15,153 nt of DNA from an uncultured Clostridia bacterium. GTDB lineage: Bacteria > Bacillota > Clostridia > Lachnospirales > Bianqueaceae. Made by a program: the position numbers and the translations under genes. The notes under the pieces were generated by a model, which was not told the DNA's origin, ran no database searches, and saw only the letters and a program-made list of their open reading frames with translations. The stretch is from the NCBI GenBank assembly GCA_947570515.1, contig CANOUM010000023.1:1-15153 (forward strand), in the 5' to 3' direction. This document shows, one piece after another, positions 1 through 7,047 of this stretch (the first letter of the stretch is position 1; each line of letters starts with the position of its first letter).

Positions 1-190
1 GTTCGCTTGCAGCGAACTTGGCAAGGAATCCCTGCGGGATTCTTGCAATTATATCAGAGTTTGATGCTCTGCATCAAACTCATAAGGCGGCACAAGTTCG
101 CTTACAGCAAACTTGGCAAGGAATCCCTGCGGGATTCTTGCAATTATATCGGAGTTTGATGCTCTGCATCAAACTCATAGCGCAGCACAA
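1..190 (-). repeat. Two tandem 95-bp hairpin-rich repeat units
   Basis: Units 1-95 and 96-190 have the same length and differ at 6 positions (89 of 95 identical). Each unit carries three short palindromes with 3-nt loops. In unit 1, arms GTTCGCT (1-7) and AGCGAAC (11-17) pair around TGC. Arms at 21-32 and 36-46 pair around TGC with one bulged G. Arms GAGTTTGATGC (57-67) and GCATCAAACTC (71-81) pair perfectly around TCT. In unit 2 the first palindrome has decayed by a C/A mismatch, and the other two are intact (116-141 and 152-176). The array starts at base 1, so it may continue beyond the window. There is no coding potential. A degenerate third unit start, with the palindrome CAAGCGCTTG, follows at 188-197. 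The strand is given in the orientation in which a promoter-like box would lead the element. The repeats are certain; the function is unknown. Confidence 0.9.
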
Positions 191-232
191 GCGCTTGAAT
201 AGTCAAAATATATCTGGCTGCGCTTATTATAC
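179..232 (-). repeat. Terminal long-range stem and GTATAATA box of repeat element, copy A
   Basis: The tail of repeat unit 2, AGCGCAGC (179-186), is complementary to GCTGCGCT (217-224) across a 30-bp loop. The second arm directly abuts TATTATAC (225-232), which reads GTATAATA on the minus strand. The copy on the other side of yunB has the same arrangement, with different but still complementary octamers. The box lies 5 bp downstream of the yunB stop codon, so the element begins almost exactly where that gene ends. Confidence 0.7.
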
Positions 233-254
233 TGAATCTAGGAGCTCTTATCAA
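226..254 (-). promoter_or_regulatory. Predicted promoter reading leftward into the repeat array
   Basis: On the minus strand TTGATA (249-254, five of six matches to the -35 consensus) is followed after 17 bp by a perfect TATAAT (226-231). The -35 box lies inside the last codons of yunB. Transcription would start near 219 and run through the repeats towards the left edge, where no gene is visible. The match and spacing are good, but AT-rich chance matches occur. Confidence 0.4.
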
Positions 255-864
255 GTCCCATATAGGTAAGGGGCACCTTGCCAGAGGTGGTTTGATCGAC
301 TAATGTGAATTCCATGTGAGCATTTAATACATCCGTTAAAAGAGGGGTTGCCACTTGAATCACGACTTCCATTTTAATCCAGATTCGGTGATTGATTTCA
401 TTGATGCCAACAGACTCAAAGCTGCGCCCATAATCTACCCCTGGGTTGCCGACTACACGCACATGAATTGGAATGTCTGGTCCAAGGGCTGCCAGCAACG
501 GGTTATGTGTCAATTGTCCCATCGGAATATCTAAGACAAAATCATTTTTCTCTTCTAAGTATTCTCCCATTTTTGTATTGGCAAGAGCCGCTAGTTTTTC
601 AATCGTAACCGTATCAACAGAATAGGCAAATGCCTCACCTGCGGGCGTATAATAATAATGAATCAAATCTTCACTTTTTATTCCGCTTTCTTCTAATACA
701 TCCCGCATCGTATCGCCCAAAATATCTGTGGCAAGCGCCTCTGCTTTCATCTTTGCCATGGCTGTTAAAATCGGATGCATCTTACTCACAGTCTGCACAG
801 TAAAAAATACAAGCAGTACTAACAGAACCAGAAAAAACCATTTCATTTTTCGCTTTCTTTTCAT
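238..864 (-). CDS. yunB: Sporulation protein YunB family
   Basis: The predicted protein has 208 residues. It starts with a basic N-terminus (MKRKRKMK) and one membrane segment at about 8-26, and the rest is a soluble domain expected outside the cytoplasmic membrane. The conserved core around 113-133 (IPMGQLTHNPLLAALGPDIP) closely resembles the matching stretch of Bacillus subtilis YunB, and the GIN motif near 153-155 also fits. In B. subtilis yunB belongs to the mother-cell sigma-E regulon and is needed for efficient sporulation; its biochemical role is not known. I chose the ATG at 864 because a GAGGA-type ribosome site lies just upstream (about 869-875). A TTG at 888 would add 8 residues but place that site inside the gene. 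The gene stands alone, with copies of one repeat element in opposite orientation on each side. I see no convincing sporulation sigma factor promoter upstream. Confidence 0.85.
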   Translation of the reverse strand: MKRKRKMKWFFLVLLVLLVFFTVQTVSKMHPILTAMAKMKAEALATDILGDTMRDVLEESGIKSEDLIHYYYTPAGEAFAYSVDTVTIEKLAALANTKMGEYLEEKNDFVLDIPMGQLTHNPLLAALGPDIPIHVRVVGNPGVDYGRSFESVGINEINHRIWIKMEVVIQVATPLLTDVLNAHMEFTLVDQTTSGKVPLTYMGLDKSS

Positions 865-929
865 TTTTTCCTCTTTTCTAAACTTCAAATATAAACGCGT
901 ATCACTGCGTGTGCGCTTTCCTATTTGGC

Positions 930-959
930 TTGAAAATGCTAAGCCCCCTATGGTATAAT
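930..959 (+). promoter_or_regulatory. Predicted promoter of the PBP gene (extended -10)
   Basis: TTGAAA (930-935, five of six matches) is followed after 18 bp by TATAAT (954-959), preceded by TGG, which makes an extended -10 element. Transcription would start near 966. That gives a leader of about 160 nt before the PBP start codon, containing most of the inverted repeat element copy. It is the best promoter match in this intergenic region. Confidence 0.6.
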
Positions 960-1076
960 AAAGGCGGCAAGGCAGTTTATGAGTTAATCGAATCCCTGAG
1001 CCGCCTTATGAGTTTGATGCAAAGCATCAAACTCCGATATAATTGCAAGAATCCCGGAAGAGATTTCTTGCTAAGT
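953..1076 (+). repeat. Inverted, partial copy of the hairpin-rich repeat element (copy B)
   Basis: Read on the plus strand this copy has the order GTATAATA box (953-960), arm AAGGCGGC (961-968), a 31-bp loop, arm GCCGCCTT (1000-1007), a perfect 11-bp hairpin (1010-1020 with 1024-1034, loop AAA) and a weaker hairpin (about 1045-1071). From 1000 to about 1055 it is nearly identical to the reverse complement of the units at the window start. Similarity ends at about 1076, so the GTTCGCT palindrome of the left array is absent. The loop 969-999 holds degraded echoes of the same units (TTATGAGTT and GAATCCCTG). Stems are better kept than loops. Together with the left array this forms an inverted pair around yunB. 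Confidence 0.85.
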
Positions 1077-1127
1077 GATAAAATAAATAAAACCGAAATG
1101 GGTATGGATATATAAAAGGAGAACTTT

Positions 1128-3890
1128 ATGGACTATAGCAAACAAAAAAATCAGAATAAACAGATCGCCAAGGGGAATTATCATGAAAAGCTTTATTCCC
1201 GTATTTGGTTGTACGGACTCCGCGTTATTTGCGTTGCTGTACTCATCGCCACCTTTGCCGTAGCCGGCATCCTCCTCGGCACTTTCATGGGTATGCTGGA
1301 CGGCGTTCCCGAGGTCTCTCTCAATTCACTCACCATAGATCGTCAGACCTCCACCATCGTCGATCAGAACGGCACGAAAATCACCAATATTCAGACTGCC
1401 GAGCAGCGAACCTCCATTTCTATTGACGAAATGCCCCAGCATCTTCTCGACGCTGTCGTCGCTATCGAAGATGCTCGTTTCTACCAGCATAACGGTATCG
1501 ACCTAGAAGGTATTTTACGTGCCGGCATCGCCAATCTGAAGGCCGGCGGCACCTCCGAAGGCGGCAGTACCCTCACACAGCAGATGATCAAAAAGCTGGT
1601 TCTCACTTCGGATCAAACATGGAAACGAAAAATTCAGGAATGGTATCTGGCTCTGCAGCTTGAATATAAAATGAATGAGGAATACGGCAAAGAACGTACC
1701 AAAGACCTTATTTTAGAGTCTTACCTCAATTACAACTATTTAGGCAACAGCGCCTATGGTGTAGAAGCAGCCTCCCAGCGCTACTTCGGCAAGCATGCCA
1801 GTGAAATGAACCTCGCTGAATGTGCGCTTATTGCCGGTCTTTTTAATGCCCCTTATTCCTATGACCCCATCATCAACCATGAAAATCATTCCCGTGAACG
1901 ACAGATTCTTGTATTAGACGCCATGCTTGAGCAGTCCTATATCACACAGGCCGAATATGATGAAGCCAAAGCAGACGACGTCTTTGGCCGTATCGCCGCT
2001 TGGAATGAAACCTATTCGCACAACAACGACAGCGTGCTTTATTCCTACTTTGTTGACAGCGTAATCTCACAAGTGCAAACCGACCTCCAAAAGCAGCTCG
2101 GTTACACAGAGCTCGAAGCTTTTAACACTCTATTTTATGGCGGACTCACCATTTATATCACACAAGACGCACGGATTCAAAATATTGTTGACTCCGTCTT
2201 TTCCGATCCGTCCAATTTCCAGACTTACACCTACTATCAGCTGGATTACCGTCTGACTCTTTATGATCAGAAGGATCCCAATATTACCGACAATTTCGGC
2301 ACCTACGGACTCTTTTACTCCCCTGATCAGGCCCGCGCAGCGGCAAATGAGTTCAGAGCTCAGTATATCACGCAGGATATGGTAGAGGGCGTACACTATG
2401 TGGAGAGCACAACGATCACAGAAGAACCGCAGTATTCTATGACCGTTATTCAGCAATCCACCGGTCATGTGGTTGCGCTGGCCGGCGGACGCGGTGAAAA
2501 ACAGGCTAACCTCGGTGTAAACCGTGCCATTGATTCTACAAGACAGCCGGGGTCTACATTTAAAGTCTTAGCCAGCTACGCAGCCGCTCTCGATGTGGGC
2601 GGCATGAGCCCCGGCAGCTCCGAGGATGATGCGCCCATGTATTGGGGGGATTGGTCGCCTAACAACTGGTGGGGCGATTACTACTATGGATTTAGTACAA
2701 TCCGCGATGGTATCCGCGACTCCATGAACATCGTCACGGCTCGCGCAATGCGCGATGTAGGCGTAGATGTAAACTTCCAGTATGTAAAAAATTTCGGTAT
2801 CACGACCCTGCGCGAAACCCCTGACGAAAATGGCAATACCGATATGGTCGGTTCTCTGTGTCTGGGTTCTGGCAGTGTAACCAATATTGAGCTTTGCGGC
2901 GCCTATGCTACGATTGCCAATGGCGGACAGTATATTGAACCCACACTGTATACTAAGATTACAGATCGCAAGGGCAACCTTTTGTTTGAACGCTCTCCGG
3001 AGACCCGCCGCGTGATTAAAGAAACAACAGCCTTTATGCTGACAGATATGATGCGGGATGTTGTTACCTCCGGTACGGGAACTGCATGCAATTTTGATCC
3101 TTCTATGCCCATTGCCGGAAAAACGGGTACTACCTCTGATTCCAATGATTTTTCTTTTGTTGGATACACGCCTTATTATACCTGCACCGTTATGGCCGGA
3201 TTTGACTATGTCAAATATCCGCAGCAGTATTATAACAGCCTCGGAGCCTACAGCCTCGATCCCGACGGTGCTTATATGCTTGATTCCGGCGCTCACAAAA
3301 CCTTGTGGAACGCTGTTATGAGCGCCATCCATGAACCGCTTGAATATACCGATTTTGTCCGTCCCGAAGGACTGACCACGGTAACGCTCTGCAAAGACAG
3401 CGGTAAGATCGCGACCTCACTCTGTTCACAGGATGCGCGCGGTAACCGTGTCACTACAGATTGGTGCGAAGTCGGAAATGAGCCCACTCAGTATTGTGAC
3501 CGCCATGTAGAGGTCACCATCTGCTCTGAAAGCGGAAAGCTGGCTAACAAATATTGTCCGTCTACCAAAACCAGCGTTTTCATTACCCGAAATGCAGAGG
3601 AAATTGCCGAGATTGGGGAAGCTAACCTTGGCAAAATTGCCGATTACGCCTATTGTGTATATGGTTCCGCTAACACGGATCCCAGCACAAATAACTCCAG
3701 CAACATCGGCATCAACCCTTACAAAGGTGTAGAATGTGACATTCATAACGAGAAAACTCAGGAATCCTCCATTCTGCCCCCCAATAACAACTCCTCCCGC
3801 CCCGGCGGCAACCAATCGGGAAATAATAGCGGAAACAATTCCTCTAACAACAACAGCTCCAGTCCCAACAGTGAAAATACAGGCGGCTGA
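1128..3890 (+). CDS. Class A penicillin-binding protein (bifunctional transglycosylase/transpeptidase, PBP1A type)
   Basis: This 920-residue membrane-anchored enzyme polymerises lipid II into glycan strands and cross-links the stem peptides outside the membrane. A cytoplasmic basic tail is followed by a membrane segment at about 32-54. The GT51 glycosyltransferase domain spans roughly 85-270: catalytic Glu114 in EDARFY, GGSTLTQQ at 145-152, and the second Glu197 in ESYLN. The transpeptidase domain runs from about 435 to 735 with all three active-site motifs: Ser476-x-x-Lys479, Ser532-x-Asn534 and Lys665-Thr-Gly667. Beyond it lies a Cys-rich segment (755-870) with a duplicated motif, then a Ser/Asn/Gly-rich tail from about 876. 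The start is set by an AAAGGAGAA ribosome site at 1116-1124. The gene is alone on the plus strand, has a long structured leader and ends at a terminator shared with malQ. The exact ortholog name (ponA, pbpA or mrcA) cannot be fixed from sequence alone. Confidence 0.95.
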   Translation: MDYSKQKNQNKQIAKGNYHEKLYSRIWLYGLRVICVAVLIATFAVAGILLGTFMGMLDGVPEVSLNSLTIDRQTSTIVDQNGTKITNIQTAEQRTSISIDEMPQHLLDAVVAIEDARFYQHNGIDLEGILRAGIANLKAGGTSEGGSTLTQQMIKKLVLTSDQTWKRKIQEWYLALQLEYKMNEEYGKERTKDLILESYLNYNYLGNSAYGVEAASQRYFGKHASEMNLAECALIAGLFNAPYSYDPIINHENHSRERQILVLDAMLEQSYITQAEYDEAKADDVFGRIAAWNETYSHNNDSVLYSYFVDSVISQVQTDLQKQLGYTELEAFNTLFYGGLTIYITQDARIQNIVDSVFSDPSNFQTYTYYQLDYRLTLYDQKDPNITDNFGTYGLFYSPDQARAAANEFRAQYITQDMVEGVHYVESTTITEEPQYSMTVIQQSTGHVVALAGGRGEKQANLGVNRAIDSTRQPGSTFKVLASYAAALDVGGMSPGSSEDDAPMYWGDWSPNNWWGDYYYGFSTIRDGIRDSMNIVTARAMRDVGVDVNFQYVKNFGITTLRETPDENGNTDMVGSLCLGSGSVTNIELCGAYATIANGGQYIEPTLYTKITDRKGNLLFERSPETRRVIKETTAFMLTDMMRDVVTSGTGTACNFDPSMPIAGKTGTTSDSNDFSFVGYTPYYTCTVMAGFDYVKYPQQYYNSLGAYSLDPDGAYMLDSGAHKTLWNAVMSAIHEPLEYTDFVRPEGLTTVTLCKDSGKIATSLCSQDARGNRVTTDWCEVGNEPTQYCDRHVEVTICSESGKLANKYCPSTKTSVFITRNAEEIAEIGEANLGKIADYAYCVYGSANTDPSTNNSSNIGINPYKGVECDIHNEKTQESSILPPNNNSSRPGGNQSGNNSGNNSSNNNSSSPNSENTGG

Positions 3891-3924
3891 TCCATGCCAT
3901 ACAGCCCAGCCGCCTCATAAAAAG

Positions 3925-3967
3925 AAAGGTTACAGGAACGGAATGATCCAATCCTGTAACCTTTTTT
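3925..3967. terminator. Bidirectional intrinsic terminator between PBP and malQ
   Basis: A perfect stem (about AAAGGTTACAGGA at 3925-3937 with the complement at 3952-3964) closes a 14-nt loop. It runs straight into a T-tract on the plus strand, and an A-rich stretch on the other side gives a T-tract on the minus strand. It sits between convergent genes 83 bp apart, so it can stop transcription from both sides. A second stem, AGGCGGCT (3881-3888) with AGCCGCCT (3908-3915), overlaps the PBP stop codon just upstream. Confidence 0.85.
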
Positions 3968-3973
3968 CATATT

Positions 3974-5449
3974 CTAACACCGCCCATATAGCTCCGTCAT
4001 ATGACGAATACGGCATGCTAAGCTGGGCTCCTGCCAATTGGCGCAGAGGCGCCAGCGCCAGTTATTTCCCAAGGTAGCCGGCTCATTAATGCGTGCCTCG
4101 CTTCCCAGCTCCAAATAATCCTGCAAGGGTATAATCGCCGTATCTGCAGCGCTCATCAAAGCCGTCCGAATCAGCGTCTGATTCCACTCTGCCTCTTCCT
4201 TCATACCCAGAAAATCCATAACATGTGTTTTTAATCCCGGATGCATATGCTCCAGCCATCCCCGCAGCGTATCATTATCATGCGTACCCGTGTATACTAC
4301 ACTATTCCTGGTATGACGATACGGTAGATAATCATTCATCGCGCCGCCCTCAAAAGCAAATTGCAATACCTTCATTCCCGGGTACCCTGTCTTTTCCAGA
4401 AGCGCATACACACTCGGCGTGAGTATCCCCAGATCTTCTGCCACAATCGGAATATCCCCAAGCGCTTGCTGCAAAGCAGCAAAAAGCTCATATCCAGGCC
4501 CTTTTTCCCACTGCCCTGCGAGAGCCGTCTCCTCGCCGTATGGAATGGCATAATACTCGTCAAACCCGCGAAAATGATCAATTCGAATTCTATCATACAA
4601 TTTCATGCTATGCTGCACTCTGCGAATCCACCAATGATAGCCCGTCTTTTGATGCACCGCCCAATCATACAAGGGATTTCCCCATAACTGGCCTGTTTCT
4701 GAAAATGCATCCGGCGGCACTCCTGCCACCTTAACAGGCGTCAGCTCCTCATCAAAATAGAAGAGCTCCGGCTGAGCCCATGCATCCGCACTGTCGATGG
4801 CCACATAAATAGGAAGATCTCCCAGAATTTGCACACCCTTTTTATTGGCATATGTCTTTAGCTTCACATACTGCTTAAAAAACATATACTCCAAAAAACA
4901 ATAAAATTCAATTTCCTCTTGTAAAAGCGTTTGATACTGTGAGATTCCCTCCGGTGTTCTCAGACGGATGTCCCTTTCCCATTCCTGCCAAAACTTTCCC
5001 TTAAAATGATCCTTGACTGCTCTAAACAGGGCGTAATCCGGCAGCCAGTCTGCGTTCTGCTGCAGATAAAGCCCATACGCTTCGTCCTCTTCGCGCCGTG
5101 CGCGCATAAATGCAATCCGCAGTACCCGAAGGCGGCAGCCGTATAAACGGCCATAATCTATTTGCTGCGGATCCTCTCCGTAGACAAATTGCTCACACTC
5201 TTCCTGTGTGAGTAGGCCTTCTTCAATCAGCTGCTCCAAATCAATTAAATAGGGATTGCCGGCAAATGTGGAAAATGACTGATATGGCGAATCGCCGTAT
5301 CCTGTCGGGCCAAGCGGCAAAATCTGCCAATATGTTTGGCCGCTCTCTGCTAAAAAATCAACAAACTCGTAGGCGCTCCGTCCCATCGTTCCAATCCCAT
5401 ACGGAGAAGGGAGTGCTGTAATGGGCAGCAAAATACCGCTGGTACGCAT
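3974..5449 (-). CDS. malQ: 4-alpha-glucanotransferase (amylomaltase, GH77)
   Basis: This cytoplasmic enzyme of 491 residues transfers alpha-1,4-glucan segments between malto-oligosaccharides and supports use of maltodextrin or glycogen. The sequence has the usual family length and opens with the typical RTSGILLPITALPSPYGIG stretch. The three GH77 catalytic acids are visible: Asp291 in RIDHFRG, Glu338 in AEDLG and Asp391 in THDNDT. The loop GVPPDAFSETGQLWGNPLYDW-like region at 243-263 is also characteristic. The reading frame is open for 60 further codons upstream, overlapping the methyltransferase gene. However, the ATG at 5449 starts the conserved domain and has an AGGAGGA ribosome site at about 5456-5462, so I use it. 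It is the last gene of the five-gene operon, 23 bp after the methyltransferase stop. No other starch or maltose gene is in the window. Confidence 0.95.
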   Translation of the reverse strand: MRTSGILLPITALPSPYGIGTMGRSAYEFVDFLAESGQTYWQILPLGPTGYGDSPYQSFSTFAGNPYLIDLEQLIEEGLLTQEECEQFVYGEDPQQIDYGRLYGCRLRVLRIAFMRARREEDEAYGLYLQQNADWLPDYALFRAVKDHFKGKFWQEWERDIRLRTPEGISQYQTLLQEEIEFYCFLEYMFFKQYVKLKTYANKKGVQILGDLPIYVAIDSADAWAQPELFYFDEELTPVKVAGVPPDAFSETGQLWGNPLYDWAVHQKTGYHWWIRRVQHSMKLYDRIRIDHFRGFDEYYAIPYGEETALAGQWEKGPGYELFAALQQALGDIPIVAEDLGILTPSVYALLEKTGYPGMKVLQFAFEGGAMNDYLPYRHTRNSVVYTGTHDNDTLRGWLEHMHPGLKTHVMDFLGMKEEAEWNQTLIRTALMSAADTAIIPLQDYLELGSEARINEPATLGNNWRWRLCANWQEPSLACRIRHMTELYGRC

Positions 5450-5472
5450 GTATAGTCCTCCTGATACGTTAC

Positions 5473-7047
5473 TTATAAAATTCTGATGATGAATACCTTG
5501 GGCTCTAATCCGCCGGCTTCGACCCTGCTTCTCTGCAAAATCTGAATGCGCTCCTGTTTGGCCAGACAACGATCCAGCAGCCGGCCTTCCATTGTATACA
5601 ACACCGCAATGCCGCCGGGCTTTACCCAAGCTGGCAGCTTCTCTGCCAGTCCCTGATATAAACGCAGATTTTCTTTGTGACTTCCCACCCGGTTTCCAAA
5701 TGGCAGGTTGGCCATCAGCTCATCCACCGTCTCTTCGATATTCCACTCCAAAAAATCACTCCGCACAAGACGCACGGCCGTCCCTGCGCCCAAATGAGCC
5801 GCCTTTATGTTTCCCTCTGCAATTTTCAGCGCCTTGCCATAGATATCTACGCCTACAAGACGCTTACAGATTACCCCCTGCGCCTTTCCGTAAATGGCCC
5901 GCTCAATCAAAAACGTACCGCTTCCGCAGCAGGGGTCCATCACAGCGGCACCCGGCTTCAGATAAGGAGCTGCCAGCCGGATAACACCGGCAGCATTCGC
6001 TGGATGAATCGATGCAGGTATCATACCCTTGCGATAGGCAAAGCGCTGATCAGAGGGTAAAAACAATTTTAAATACAGATTGACTAGCTCTGGATTTTGG
6101 CTCTGCGGTTCTACTCGCAGCTCCGCCTCATAGTTTCCCGGTGCATTCACCAGCAAACCGCCAGCCGCCTTAACCATCTCTCTTGCTGTCGCCTTTGCCA
6201 GCTCTGCCCGCGAAACCGCCGCTTCCGGATTCGCTCTGCCCGCAATTTCCACACGAAACGTATAGGGCGTCTCCCCACCATACAGGGTTTCCAGCTCCTG
6301 TGCCATCTGCGAGGCAGCTGCCTCTGCGATTGCCTCCGGTCTGCGCATGACTCCGCAGGCCAATGGTAGCAGCGCCTCTCTCCATAAGCGCGATTTCTGC
6401 AGTGCCGTCCAAGACTCTGCCTCTACTATCACGCCCCCCTGAAACACTCTGCGTACCCGTGTCAGCTCCTCTGCCAGCTGGTTCTCAAGCCCCCGCGCAC
6501 AGCGCAGCTCCAGCATCACCGGACTCCGGAAATCTTTAAAAGTATGCACCGGCCCCTTACGAACGCCTGAAAGCGCCTTTTCCAGCGCCTCCCTCTCTTC
6601 TTTTTCATGCTTTTCTTCTGTTATATCCTTAGCCGGTTCCACCTCATAGCGGCTTAAAAACTGAATCGCCTGCGGCGTTTTCAGCGCGCCAAGCGCTAAA
6701 ATCATCGAGGGTCTCGCCAGACGCTTACTTTCATGCTCCAATGCGGCCATCAGCGGTCTGGCATCTCTCGCCTCCATGAGTCTGCCGATCAGTCTGGCGA
6801 TATTCTTGCGCATCTTCGCATCCTCGCTTTGCAGCAGACGATACAGAAGACTTCGGTCTCCCAGCCATTCATTGATCTCTTGCCGATATTGTTTCTGTTT
6901 GGCAACCCGTACCAAAAAAGCTGCCGCAGCAGCTTCTTCCTGCGCCAGCAGGGACAGAGAAGGGGCGAAGGCCTCTTCTGCCTTCGCCATCAACCTCTCT
7001 GAGCCATTAGGCTCTCGTAATATAGTGAGTACCTCGTCGCTTGTCAT
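5473..7047 (-). CDS. THUMP-domain class I RNA methyltransferase with N-terminal HEAT-like region
   Basis: The protein has 524 residues in three parts. Residues 1 to about 165 are alpha-helical with HEAT-like repeats. About 178-340 is a THUMP-type RNA-binding region ending in the FAYRKGMIPASIHP stretch typical of this family. About 345-524 is a Rossmann-fold SAM-dependent methyltransferase with motif I DPCCGSGTF (371-379), GVD (399-401) and the catalytic ANLPFG (446-451). The NLPFG form of the NPPY motif is found in the guanine-N2 methylating THUMP enzymes (Trm14/THUMPD3 group), so transfer to a guanine exocyclic amine in tRNA or rRNA is likely; the exact target is not readable here. Its ATG overlaps the permease TGA (ATGA), which indicates translational coupling. 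Helical-repeat fusions of this kind are less usual than plain THUMP enzymes such as RlmL. Confidence 0.85.
   Translation of the reverse strand: MTSDEVLTILREPNGSERLMAKAEEAFAPSLSLLAQEEAAAAAFLVRVAKQKQYRQEINEWLGDRSLLYRLLQSEDAKMRKNIARLIGRLMEARDARPLMAALEHESKRLARPSMILALGALKTPQAIQFLSRYEVEPAKDITEEKHEKEEREALEKALSGVRKGPVHTFKDFRSPVMLELRCARGLENQLAEELTRVRRVFQGGVIVEAESWTALQKSRLWREALLPLACGVMRRPEAIAEAAASQMAQELETLYGGETPYTFRVEIAGRANPEAAVSRAELAKATAREMVKAAGGLLVNAPGNYEAELRVEPQSQNPELVNLYLKLFLPSDQRFAYRKGMIPASIHPANAAGVIRLAAPYLKPGAAVMDPCCGSGTFLIERAIYGKAQGVICKRLVGVDIYGKALKIAEGNIKAAHLGAGTAVRLVRSDFLEWNIEETVDELMANLPFGNRVGSHKENLRLYQGLAEKLPAWVKPGGIAVLYTMEGRLLDRCLAKQERIQILQRSRVEAGGLEPKVFIIRIL

Noticed and set aside
1..190. 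CRISPR array
   Set aside because: The repeats are contiguous 95-bp units without unique spacers, and no cas genes are present.
18..269. 83-residue open frame across the repeats
   Set aside because: It is made of translated tandem repeat and runs into the end of yunB on the other strand; it has no ribosome site and no recognisable protein features.
865..888. Extended yunB start at a TTG codon
   Set aside because: The GAGGA ribosome site lies inside this extension and fits the ATG at 864.
909..1115. 68-residue open frame before the PBP gene
   Set aside because: It covers the predicted promoter and the repeat element copy, and lacks a ribosome site.
2568..3332. 254-residue minus-strand frame inside the PBP gene
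   Set aside because: It is the antisense shadow of the transpeptidase domain; the plus-strand frame carries all the active-site motifs.
3426..3970. Minus-strand frames over the PBP tail
   Set aside because: They are antisense to the Cys-rich and Ser/Asn-rich regions and one crosses the terminator; no domain features.
5450..5629. 60-residue N-terminal extension of MalQ
   Set aside because: It overlaps the end of the methyltransferase in another frame; the family domain begins at the ATG at 5449, which has a strong ribosome site.
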